NCBI RefSeq assembly: GCF_009905375.1
Contig: NC_133647.1
Location: 75,024,671-75,088,670 of the forward strand
Direction: 5' to 3'
DNA length: 64,000 nucleotides
Origin: Apium graveolens
Taxonomy: Eukaryota; Streptophyta; Magnoliopsida; Apiales; Apiaceae
Shown one piece after another: positions 36,302 through 46,125 of the stretch. The notes under the pieces were generated by a model. That model made no database searches. It saw nothing but the letters and a program-made list of their open reading frames with translations, and was not told the DNA's origin. Each line of letters opens with the position of its first letter. Within the stretch, counting starts at the first letter, position 1. Position numbers and translations under genes: made by a program.

Positions 36302-37804
36302 TTAGGAATAATTAAGCACACCTAACTCACTTACCAACCTTGAGAAGGTGGATTCATCCAGTGGCTTGGTAAATATGTCTGCAAGCTGTTTTTTACTTGG
36401 AACAAAATGCAGTTCCACAGTACCATTCATCACATGTTGACTTATGAAGTGGTACTTGATGTCTATGTGCTTTGTTCTTGAATGATGTACTGGATTTTCA
36501 GTGATAGCAATTATACTTGTGTTATCACAAAAAATAGGAATCCTATCCACTTGTAGACCATAGTCCAACAATTGGTTTTTCATCCACAAAATATGTGCAC
36601 AGCAACTACCAGCAGCAATATATTCAAATTCAGCTGTAGAAGTAGAAACTGAATTCTGCTTTTTACTGAACCAGGACACAAGCTTGTTTCCTAGAAATTG
36701 ACAGGTTCCTGTTGTACTTTTTCTGTCTATTTTACAACCTGCATAATTTGCATCTAAATAACCAGTTAGATCAAAACCAGAATCTCTAGGGTACCAAATG
36801 CCAATTTTTGGTGTTCCCTTGAGATATCTGAAAATTCTCTTAATAGTTATTAAATGAGATTCTCTAGGATCAGCCTGAAATCTAGCACAGAGATAAGTAG
36901 CAAACATTATATCTAGCCTACTAGTTGTTTAGTACAGAAGTGAACCAACCATGTCCCTATAACTAGAAATATCCACAGACTTTTCAGTAGTGTTTAATTC
37001 AAGCTTAGTTGCAGTGGCCATGGGAGTTTTTGCAGATGTGCAATCCATTAGATCAAACTTCTTTAAAAGATCATGAATTTATTTTGTTTGACTAATGAAT
37101 ATTCCATCACTAACTTGTTTAACTTGCAAACCAAGAAAGTAAGTTAGTTATCCCATCATGCTCATTTCATACTTACTTTGCATCAATTTGGCAAACTTTT
37201 TGCAAAGATTTTCATCTGTAGAGCCAAATATAATATCATCTACATAAATTTGAACAAGTATACTAGAGCCATTAATATTTCAAAGGAATAAACTTTTATC
37301 AACAGTACCTCTTGTGAAGTGATTTTCCAAAAGAAACTTTGATAAAGTGTCATACCAGGCTCTAGGTACTTGCTTCAGTCCATAAAGTACTTTCAAAAGA
37401 TAATAAACATTATTTGGGAAATTTGGATCTTCAAAACCAGGAAGCTAACTAACATAGACTTCCTCCTCCAAATCTCCATTCAGAAATGCACTTTTGGCAT
37501 CCATTTGATAGACCTCGAAATTGGCATTAGCTACATAGGCTAAGAAAATTCTGATGGCTTCAAGTCTTGCAACAGGAGCAAAAGTTTCATCAAAATCTAT
37601 TCCTTCTTGTTGACAGTAGCCCTTAGCTACCAATCTAGCTTTGTTCCTAACCACTATGCCAATTTCATCCATCTTGTTTCTGAATACCCATTTGGTATCA
37701 ATTGGATTCTTTCCTTTAGGCTTGGGTACTAGATTCCATACTTTATTCCTTTCAAATTGGTTTAGCTCCTCCTGCATAGCTAAAATCCAATCAGGATCCA
37801 ACAA
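36302..37804 (-). pseudogene. Element C reverse transcriptase and RNase H, broken
   Basis: The Copia RT starts [20 protein letters not shown] and shows [36 protein letters not shown] (37235-37246) and FLGLQV. RNase H follows, with DRKSTTGTCQFLG, STAEFEYIAAGSC and TKHIDIKYHFI, ending [21 protein letters not shown] at 36302. In-frame stops lie at about 37445 (where Gln or Leu is usual), 37280, 37150 and 36930. The frame is otherwise kept over most of the length. The sequence is close to D but is a separate family, which fits their unrelated LTRs. Confidence 0.92.
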
Positions 37805-38530
37805 AGCTTCTTTTACCTTCTTTGGTTCTTCCTTAGATAGGAAGCTGTTATATAGTCATTCTTATTGAGTTGCTCTCCTTGTTTGAACTCTAGAAGACAC
37901 ATCATCAATGATGAGCTCAAAGGGGTGATCTTTTATCCATTTCCTTTGTTGAGGTAGATTAGCTCTAGATAAAGAGGCCTTATTGTTGTCTTGATGTGTG
38001 ACTGAGTTTTGATTATTAGAAACTCCCCCTGAGTTTGTGAATATTTGATTTGAGAAAGGAGAATTTTCTCTAAGTGATCTGTTCTGACTTTCAGGTTCTT
38101 TCGAAGACCCAACGGATGGTGCACTTTGTGTTCCAATGGATGAGGCTGATTATCTCTCGACGGATATAGCAGATTGTCTCCCGACGGATGAAGCATTTTA
38201 CAACTCGACAGATATTGAATCTTGTGCTTCATTGGTAGTAGATTTTTCTGCATTATCCTTTGCCATTATTTCCCGATCACTTTCATCATCACTATCATCA
38301 CTAACTATGTCCACATTATCAAATTTGAGGCTTCCATGAGAATCTTTATCTTGCAGACCTTCAATCTTTTCATCATCAAACACAACATGTATTGATTCCA
38401 TAACAATGTTGGTTCTCAGATTGTAGACTCTATATGCTTTACCCACAGCATATCCAACAAAAATTCCTTCATCTGCTTTAGCATCAAACTTCCCATGATG
38501 ATCAGTTTGATTTCTCAAGATATAACATTT
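37805..38530 (-). pseudogene. Element C integrase C-terminal part and INT-RT linker, broken
   Basis: The frame holds the end of integrase (HHGKFDAKADEGIFVGYAVG) and an acidic linker (DIVSDDSDDESDRE). A CGACGGAT cluster (38108-38217) is translated as serine-rich repeats of the SSVGRQSA type. The HPFELIIDDV block then leads into RT. Stops lie at about 38198 and 38155 and in the RRATQ region near 37870. Flexible linkers tolerate insertions, which may explain why motif copies sit here. Confidence 0.85.
38108..38217 (-). repeat. CGACGGAT motif cluster in C INT-RT linker
   Basis: Plus-strand copies are CCAACGGATGGTGC, CCAATGGATGAGGC, CTCGACGGATATAGC, CCCGACGGATGAAGC and CTCGACAGATATTG. All face the same way, with a period of about 24 bp (eight codons), so the reading frame is kept through the repeat. 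Confidence 0.88.
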
Positions 38531-39400
38531 TCAGCCAAAGACATGAAGAAAATTTAGAGTTGGCTTCTTATTCTTGAACAATTGATATGGTGTCATGCAT
38601 TTTGCTTGATTTACCAAGGAAATATTCTGAGTGTAGCAGGCAGTGTTCACAGCTTCAGCCCAGAAATATTTTGGTAACTTTGATTCTTCAAGCATTGTTC
38701 TTGCAGCTTCAATAAGAGATCTGTTCTTTCTTTCCACCACTCCATTTTGTTGTGGAGTTCTTGCTGCAAAAAACTCATTCATTATCCCATTCTCTTCATA
38801 AAATGATCTCATCACGGAATTCTTGAACTCAGTTTCAATGTCACTCCTGATTCTTCTAACTTTGAAATCAGGATGGTTGTTGACTTGCCTTATGTGATTG
38901 ATTTCACTAGCCTCATCTTTAGACTTTAGGAAATATGTCCAAGAGAACTTTGAGAAATCATCTACAATTACTAGGAAAAATCTTTTCCTTGAGATGGACA
39001 CCATATTGACTGGTCCAAACAAATCCATGTGTAGCAATTGCAAAGGTTCTTCAATTGTTGAATCAAGCTTCTTTTAGAATGATACTTTAATCTGCTTCCT
39101 CTTTTGGCAGGCATCACATAGTCCATCCTTAGAAAACTCTACTTGAGGAATTCCTCTAACTAATTCTTTCTTGACAAGCTCATTAATGGTCTTGAAGTTT
39201 AGATGGGATAGCTTCTTGTGCCACAACCAACTTTGATCTTGACTTGCTTTACTGAGAAGGCAAGTAACAGATTCTGTATTTGATGAGTTGAAGTCGGCTA
39301 GATACACATTTCCTTTTCTCACACCAGTGAGAACCACTTTGTTGCTTCTTTTGTTAGTCACAACACAGGCTTTTAAGTTGAAGGTTACTGAATTTCCCTT
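38531..39400 (-). pseudogene. Element C integrase, broken
   Basis: Blocks in order are the HHCC finger (LWHKKLSHLNFK, then CDACQKRK, about 39100-39240), LHMDLFGPV (about 39025), IRSDIETEFKN (about 38840) and NGVVERKNRSLIEAARTML (about 38690-38750). The family-typical D-N-G-T-E-F around the second Asp has become D-I-E-T-E-F. A TAG at about 39074 separates the finger from the core. The upstream end joins directly to the gag-side linker because the protease is missing. Confidence 0.9.
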
Positions 39401-41191
39401 ATCACTTGACTTGATTCTCCTAAAACAAAGTTTTTGGAAACTGATCCATATTTTTCATTTAACTTGGTAAGTTTGGCTTTGCTCACAGGTTTGCTCACAG
39501 CCGATGGATGAGGATTTATGTCACTCGACGGATAGTCCTTTTGATTATCCGACAGATGATTCTCATCATCCATCGAGTCTACATCTGTTAGCAATCCTTC
39601 AACCGAATTGGATTCCAGCTTCTCCTTACTCTTTTTCCAGGCTGCATCACAAAAGGACTCAATACCTTGAACTTTAGTGATTTGAGCATGGACATCTCTG
39701 GATGATTTCCATGCTTTAATTACTTCCGATTCTCGTTCAAGCTGCTTCTTCAAAATCTCCTCTTTCTTCAAGGACTCAGTTAATTCATCCTTAGCAATCT
39801 TACATTTAATTCTCAATTTTTCAAATTCAATAAACTGAGACTTTAGCACATTATTCCTCTCACTTAAAAACATATTATTTTCTTTGATTTTAGCATTCTC
39901 CTTAGTGAGGGACTTAAGTGTAACACACAAATGATATAATTATGTGGACGTCATTAATTGCATCATTACACTCAGCTTTAGATACATGTGCTAGGTTAGT
40001 GGTGACTACCTGATTACTTGAAGAACTTGTTTCTGTTTCATCAGACTTGGCCATTAGGGCTAGATTGACATAGCTGACATCTTCACCTTCATCCAAACCA
40101 TCAGATGCCCAGTCATTTTCTTGTGTGGTGAAAGCCCTTTCCTTTTTCTTGAGCAACTCAAAATACTTCTGTTTATAATCAACAGGCTCAAACTTCTTTT
40201 TACTGGAATCTGACTTTCTATACTCACCGGAAAAATGCCCTGCCAAGCCACATTTGAAACACTTGAATTTGGATTTATCTACCATGTTTCTATTTGGCTT
40301 GGCTGCTCCAAAGTTCTTTTTGAACTTGAGTTTGGAAAATCTTCTGGAAAGGAATGCTAAATGCTCATCAATATCATCCATGTCATCTTGACTCAAATTG
40401 TCTTCATTTTCAGCTACCAGCCCTTTACCTTTGTTCTCACAGGCCTTTGAAGTAGATTCAACAACTTCTACTTTCATCTCTTTTTCTTTTTCTAATTCAG
40501 CAACCAATACTATGGACCCTCCTTTCTTCCTTCCTTTCTCCATCCTCTCATCTTGCTCTATTTCAAGCTCATAAGTTTTCAGGATGCCATACAGTCTCTC
40601 CAATGTAAACTCCTTGTAATCTTGAGAGTTTCTCAATGAGACTGTCATTGGTTTCCATTCCTTTGGAAGAGATCTAAGGAACTTGAGATTGGAGTCTTTT
40701 GTCTGATAGACTCTTCCATGCAACTTCAGAGCATTTAGTAGTTCTTGAAACCTACTAAAAATGTCAGTGAGAGATTCACTATCTTCACAATGAAAGTGCT
40801 CATATTATTGAATTAGCAGCTGCATTTTATTCTCCCTTACTTGCTCAGTACCATCACAGATAATCCGAATTGTGTCCCAAACCTCCTTGGCTGTTTTGCA
40901 GTTAATGATGTTATCAATCATATCATCATCAACTCCATTGAACAATATATTCATGGCCTTCTTGTCTTTCCTGACTTGCTCAATATCAGGATCTGACCAT
41001 TTATGCCTAGGCTTGGGAACAAATGGTTCATTACCTGTTGCAGCTCTCATTGGGACATGAGGACCTCTCTCTATGCAATCCACATAGGCCTCATCTTGAG
41101 AAAGAAGATGTAGGTGCATCTTCACCTTCTAGTGGTGAAACTTATCTTTGTCTAGAAACGGAATCTTCACTCCAACATCCTTCTTGTTCAT
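39401..41191 (-). pseudogene. Element C gag and gag-side linker, broken; protease deleted
   Basis: The start ATG at 41191 gives MNKKDVGVKIPFLDKD. A TAG near 41137 stands where Copia gags have Trp, and a TAA lies near 40807. The gag core runs to about 40560. The zinc knuckle CFKCGLAGHFSGEY (about 40210-40260) has Tyr in place of its last Cys. A coiled-coil-like region follows after a frame change near 39930. The linker carries a CGACGGAT cluster (39500-39579), then breaks at about 39400-39410. There the sequence jumps from LGESSQV straight into KGNSVTFN-like sequence that normally follows the protease. No D-S/T-G site exists in C. Confidence 0.88.
39500..39579 (-). repeat. CGACGGAT motif cluster in C gag-protease linker
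   Basis: Plus-strand copies are AGCCGATGGATGAGG, CACTCGACGGATAGTC, TTATCCGACAGATGAT and CATCCATCGAGTC. Both orientations occur and the region is translated. Confidence 0.85.
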
Positions 41192-41238
41192 CTTGCTGTT
41201 TTGTTGTGATCTTTAAACTCTTTGTACTTCAAGAGCTT

Positions 41239-41250
41239 GCTCTGATACAA
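41239..41250 (-). other. Primer-binding site of C
   Basis: On the minus strand TTGTATCAGAGC lies next to the LTR end. It differs by one base (G to T) from the canonical Met-tRNA complement seen in D. Confidence 0.85.
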
Positions 41251-41463
41251 ATTGTTATTCCCTAACAATTCAACAAGAATTACAGAAGGCGGGGTTGAAT
41301 GTAATTATGGCTTCTTTTTGAGATTTATGAAAAATGGTTCTAACTTAATTTATATCTAACTGTTTGATTTGTAAAATGCGGAATATAAAGTTAAGTAAAT
41401 CAAACAAAAAGTAATAAAAACTCAGGTCTTTAAAACTTTCTGGTGGATTTGAATGTATCCACC

Positions 41464-41465
<2 letters not shown>

Positions 41466-41519
<54 letters not shown>
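41466..41519. repeat. (TA)n microsatellite in C 5' LTR
   Basis: This is 54 bp of pure TA. The matching site in the 3' LTR (about 17254-17263) has only a few units. Confidence 0.95.
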
Positions 41520-41522
<3 letters not shown>

Positions 41523-41860
41523 GTGAGAACCCTATGAAGCTTGAATAGCTCACAGCTGCTTACAAATATGAACAACTAAACTTGCAGAGAAATGCTACTG
41601 GATATAGCTTACAAATGTTTCTCGGAGAATTTATTTTCTTAGTCTTGTTAGTTGTTCTACTTGCTACACTTGGTTTATATATCACCAAGTTTACATAGTA
41701 AAAAGACAAGATAATAAACAAAACCTATCAAGTCTAACTCCACGCTGCTTCACTACTATATTCCAGCATCTTTGAATATCTTCATAATAGCATGGAAATG
41801 GTAATGCTTATTTGTTCTCAAAACCCTGCTAAACAGGATGCCACATTCCTTTTACAAACA

Positions 41861-41993
41861 CTCGACGTATGTGACTGTGTTGTCAACGTCAACAGATATT
41901 TGAATTGATCATCCGTCGGGTAAATGTTTGTTATCCGTCGGGTAGCCTTGTTGATCATCCGTCGGGTAGCTTTGTTGATCATCCGTCGGGTAG
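41861..41993 (-). repeat. CGACGGAT motif cluster, C 5' LTR
   Basis: On the plus strand there are four copies in one direction: GATCATCCGTCGGGTAAA, GTTATCCGTCGGGTAGCC and two of GATCATCCGTCGGGTAGC. They have a 22-25 bp period with TTGTT spacers. A half copy, CTCGACGTATG, lies at 41861. This is the best preserved cluster. Confidence 0.92.
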
Positions 41994-42146
41994 CCATTTA
42001 TCACTTGACTCCATTTCATTTATGCAAAATTACAAGACATCTTATATTTACATTTGATCAACCTATTCTGCACATAAGCTACTACAGAATCTATATAAAA
42101 TTGTTTGCAGAAATATGCTACAGTACTTATTGTTACATAAGCTACT

Positions 42147-42227
42147 CACCCGATGGATATCAATTAGTCATCCGTCGGGACTATATTGAATCATCCGTCG
42201 GGACTATAATTGATCATCCGTCGGGTG
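42147..42227 (-). repeat. CGACGGAT motif cluster with inverted copies, C 5' LTR
   Basis: ACCCGATGGATATC faces three copies of the ATCATCCGTCGGG type. The 3' LTR has one copy fewer here (17928-17975), so the copy number differs between LTRs of one element. Confidence 0.9.
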
Positions 42228-42303
42228 CTACAAAATTCACTGAGTTAAATCTACTAAGGTGTTTTGTTTAGTTTATCATCAAGTACACAACATATTCCTA
42301 ACA

Positions 42304-43607
42304 CACTACTTGAACTCTATTTGTTAGATAAATATATAGGAGTCGGATAGAATCGTATGGGTAGACGATAAGAATAAATGTATGATAGATAATTATATGT
42401 TGTCGGTTAATTGAAATGGTATCTTTTATGATAGATACACATAGTGCGAGACATTCAAAGCCAGACAGGGATAGTGAAAGTAAAGCCTGATTATGTATGG
42501 TAATGGAACGAGTGGATACGGAATAAACGAAATCATAGAATAACAATTGAAGACTAGAAAGCGGATCAATTGAGTCAAGTATTCCTAACCTTTCTTCTAA
42601 AATACTGCAAATATTTCTTCATTCCTATTCTAAGTTCATAATAGTTAAATGCCTTTATGTTTTGCTGCAATTACTTTTATTTATGAAAGTGCCTTTTTAT
42701 CTTGTTCTTTGATTATCGATTGATTCCTTGAGCAAATATCCATTCTTTTGGGTTATTTGTGAACCCTGAATCGGGATGTTGTGAAATCAAAATGATTTGA
42801 CATCAAAATACTCCACGGACTGGATGGTTACGATGAGGGCCAGTGATGAGCTAAACCCTAAGGGCCAGAGATGGCCGGTCCCTTGATTATTAAGCCATAG
42901 TTTCCTGGGTACCCCATATGTTTGTTGGGTCTATGCAGTTGGGTATAGATCCGCACTATATCCTGACTGATCAACAGGGTATGGTGCATATATTGGTTTC
43001 TAGTATCCAGTCTAATTTATTATTGATCTCTATTAATGACGTTCCTTTTTGAAAAGTTTTATGATTACAAAACCGGACAAAACCCTGATTCAAGAGATGA
43101 ATCTGGGAATTGCTTGTCACTTCTGATTTATGATTAAAGGCCAATGAGGGCCGATGTTTTATTCGCTCAACTATTTCAAATAAATAAAGATGTTTTGAAA
43201 TCATTCAAATATCATTTCCAGAAGTTTCTTTGATCTAATATCTGGAAACTAATTATGATAATTGTTGGGCATTTTTGGCTCACTATTGCTTTGTGAAATC
43301 TTATTTCTTTCAGTATCAAATGAAGACAAAAGTGAATAACTCTTAATAGACAACAGAAGTGGAGAGATTCCAGCTAAAGGAATTTGGAAGTGTTAGAGTA
43401 AATAATATGAGGAAGTTAGTAAAGAGGTAATAAAATTGTATTTAGTTACTGTAGTTTTAGAAGGTTAGATTTTTATTTCATATCATAACCTGTAAGCGAT
43501 CCGGAATAATGAGGGGTTATCTGTATATTTATTTTAATATACAGGTTTATATTATTTAAAGTTGTTTAGTAGCACCCAATCCTAGCCCCGGATTTGGGGA
43601 TGTTACA
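42304..43607 (+). mobile_element. Element E 3' LTR, right part
   Basis: It continues LTR E after the insertion of C and ends GGGGATGTTACA. It shares conserved segments with solo LTR I: GTATGGGTAGA-ATA-GAA (42355 and 54768), a block with GATCC/GATCTGCACT-TATCCTG-CTGATCA (about 42945 and 55285), and TTTTGGCTCAC (about 43268 and 55465). The five bases after the end, TCAAG, are the presumed target site. Confidence 0.88.
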
Positions 43608-44694
43608 TCAAGATGTCTGGAAGTAAGTATGAAAATGGCATTTATATCCACTTAGAACACTTCGTAATGGCTCGAATTGGTGTTTTGTACTCAAGTTGTT
43701 TGTGTATTTGATGTGTTTTTGTAGTGTTTTGCATTTCAGGGCATAATAGGAAGAAGGGCTTGATCTTGTATGCTTTATGCTTGGAAAAGTGTTAGGATGG
43801 AGCCTCGGTCAAATGCGCAAAAGAAACCAGCAGTTGAAGGCAAGAAAAGAAGAAAAATAAGTTTTTTCTAGAAGCTCAGCGCGGTCGTGCTACACTTAGG
43901 AGCGGTCGCGCCGGATCCCAAGGCGGCCGCGCCAGGTCGAATTCTGAGAATCCTGATTCTATTCTGAGACTGATTTTCTAGACTTCTATTCTAATTGGGC
44001 TGATATTTAAAGACTCCAAGAAGACGTTTTTCATAACGGAGACTGAGGAGAAGATAAGAAGAAGACCTAATAGCACAAACTCAACGAAGGAGAAGAAGAA
44101 CTTGTTTTACTTGTGATTCTTTGCTTAAGTTGAAATCTTGGATGCTCGTTTTCTTTATTATTGAACCTATTACACTTGTTAACGTACTTCGTGATTTTAT
44201 TCAGTTTATAAAGACCTTGTTTATTATCATGCTTTCATTGGAACCCATGATGATGATGAGTTCGGTTATGAACTAATCGTTATCGTGGGGTTCTAACGAA
44301 TTTACTCATGGACTTATTTAGTTAATTTATTTCGATACCTAAGTGTATGGAGATTGTATGATATCCTAGTATTGGTTGTGCTTATTCGTCTTATGTGCGT
44401 CGTGAACATATAAGATAGCGTGTTAATCTCTATTGAAGTGACAGTGAATATAGAGATTTAGAACTTGATATGCTAGCATAGGTTCATGTATTTGTTATGC
44501 ATGATTCGTAGGTAATTTTAACCATCTTACTTGCCCTATGTAATCATGATAGATAACTTGTTCATTAAACCTTTATGTTGTCAAATTCTAAAGACATATT
44601 GGGTCTCAACATATTTGGTGTCTATTCAGCTTCTATCTCTTTTCTGGATGTCTGGTAGTAGGGTATTCGTACAACAAAAGTTGGGGTTTACTAA
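43608..44694 (+). mobile_element. Element H: partial Athila-type LTR, plus strand
   Basis: From about 43640 to 44690 this is collinear with the reverse complement of 45030-46110, the LTR of F. Shared words include TTTGTACTCAAGTTG, TTTTGCATTTCAGG, TCGTGGGGTTCTA, GATATCCTAGTATTGG and TCTATTCAGCTTCTATCTC. It stops where the end of LTR F begins, so F was probably inserted into H. E appears to have been inserted just before the LTR start of H. No coding part of H is in the window. Confidence 0.75.
43877..43937 (+). repeat. GC-rich GCGGCCGC-type block, LTR H
   Basis: Three copies of AGCGCGGTCGTGCTAC / GAGCGGTCGCGCC / AAGGCGGCCGCGCC type stand out sharply from AT-rich surroundings. LTR F and the F spacer have related blocks. 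Confidence 0.82.
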
Positions 44695-46125
44695 TGTTAG
44701 TCGCTAAACACACGCTAATATTACATACAAGTATACGAGTTCGCAAGTAGTATAGAATATTTTCTAGTTCGTTCCCACAGAGACTGTATTGGTTAACTAA
44801 TTAATTCACGCACTTAAGCAACAATGTATGGTTATTATTCAATGCTAAGACGATAACAAATTGAGGTTGTTTATAACTAAGAATAATGCTAACTATTATA
44901 ACGACGAAATTAAGATTGACTGAATTAATATATTTGACAAATATGGGATTCTAACTTCATTCAATAGCCTTATTATTCTCAACCTTAGCATGCAATGGTG
45001 ATGACACTAATCAGACAACACGAAACTGATAAACACCAACTTTGGTTGCATGAGTACCATACTACTAGACATCCACAAAAGAGATAGAAGTTGAATAGAC
45101 ACCAATTATATTGAGACCCTATATGTCTATAGAATTTGATAATATAACGGTTTAAGCACAAGTTATCTATCTTGATTACACAGGGCAAGTAAGATGGTTA
45201 AAATTACCTATGAATCATGCATAACAATAACACATGAACCTATGCTAAAATGGAAAGTTCTAAATCCTTAAATTCACTGTCGCTTCATTAAGAATTAACA
45301 CACTATCTTATAAGTTCGCGACGCGCATAAGACGAATTCACACAACCAATACTAGGATATCAATCAATCACCACATACTAAGGTATCGAAATAATTTAAC
45401 TAAAGAAATCCCTAAATAAATCCGCTAGAACCCCACGATAACGATTAGCCCATGATCGGACTTATCATCGACGTGGGTTCCGATGAAAGCACGGTATAAC
45501 AAATGTAGTCTTTATAATGAATAAAGTACAAAACAAGAGTAAGGTTCACAAGTAAGAAAACTAGCATCCAAATACAACTTAAAACAAAGATTCACAAGTA
45601 AAAACAAGATCTTCTTTGCCTTCATTGAATTGTGCTAAGAACGGCTTTCTTACGGCTCTCCTTGCGCTCTGGTATGTCTCTCTTAAAAACATTCTTATTT
45701 GAGTATGTATATAGCAGCCCTTTGCAATCTGGAAGTCTCCCCACTTAGAATCGAATTAGAATTAGGATTCTTTAATTTCACACCGGTGCGGCCGCGCGCT
45801 ATCACAGCGAGGGCGCACTACCTTTTCTGGAATCCTGGCGCGGCCACACGCTAACACAGCGCGGGCGCACCGTTCTTTTGGGAAAAACTCAAATTTCATC
45901 TTTTTTCCTTGCTACTTCGAGCCGGCTTTCCACGAGCTTTTATTCCAACACCACCTTGACACCAAATTAGCACCAAAACAATGATAATTCACCTAATTCA
46001 AATATTAATGCCTGAAATGCAAAAACACTAGAAAACACGTTAAAACACTTAACAACTTGAGTACAAATGCATCAATTCAAAGCTTATTAGAGCATTATAA
46101 AGTGTCATAAATGCCACTAAATATA
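44695..46125 (-). mobile_element. Element F 3' LTR
   Basis: On the minus strand it begins just after TTTGGGGG, at about TATATTTAGTGGCATTTATG, and ends near GCGACTAACA. Both ends are approximate, as the terminal TG is not clear. It contains GC-rich blocks (45781-45884). With H it forms an inverted pair with arms of about 1.05 kb and a spacer of about 340 bp. Confidence 0.78.
45781..45884 (-). repeat. GC-rich GCGCGGCC-type block, LTR F
   Basis: Two units of about 50 bp each carry GCGGCC-CGCGCTA-CACAGCG-GGGCGCAC, separated by TTTTCTGGAATCCTG. The local GC content far exceeds that of the flanks. Confidence 0.85.

Larger units (their letters stand above)
17040..42303 (-). mobile_element. Element C: complete SIRE/Maximus-like Copia (minus strand), split by D
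   Basis: C has matching LTRs at 41253-42303 (5') and 17040-17994 plus 30994-31055 (3'), both TGTTAGG...TAACA. It also has a Met-tRNA-type primer site, gag, pol, an env-like ORF and a polypurine tract. Without nested D it is about 12.3 kb, a normal size for SIRE-type elements. The flanks are TACTA (17035-17039) and CACTA (42304-42308), a target duplication with one mismatch. It sits inside the 3' LTR of E. All its ORFs are broken and the protease region is deleted. Confidence 0.93.
41253..42303 (-). mobile_element. Element C 5' LTR
   Basis: On the minus strand it runs from TGTTAGGAATATG to GGGAATAACA, 1,051 bp. It contains two CGACGGAT clusters (41861-41993 and 42147-42227) and a long (TA)n run. 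It is undivided and so serves as the reference for the split 3' LTR. Confidence 0.94.

Noticed and set aside
41861..41993. Regularly spaced CATCCGTCGGGTAGC copies resembling a CRISPR array
   Set aside because: The host is a plant, the spacers are nearly identical (TTTGTTGAT), and copies elsewhere in the element are inverted and irregular. No cas-like gene is present.
41924..42271. An open frame of 115 codons rich in VIRRVALLI repeats
   Set aside because: It is simply the CGACGGAT motif cluster of LTR C read in one frame.
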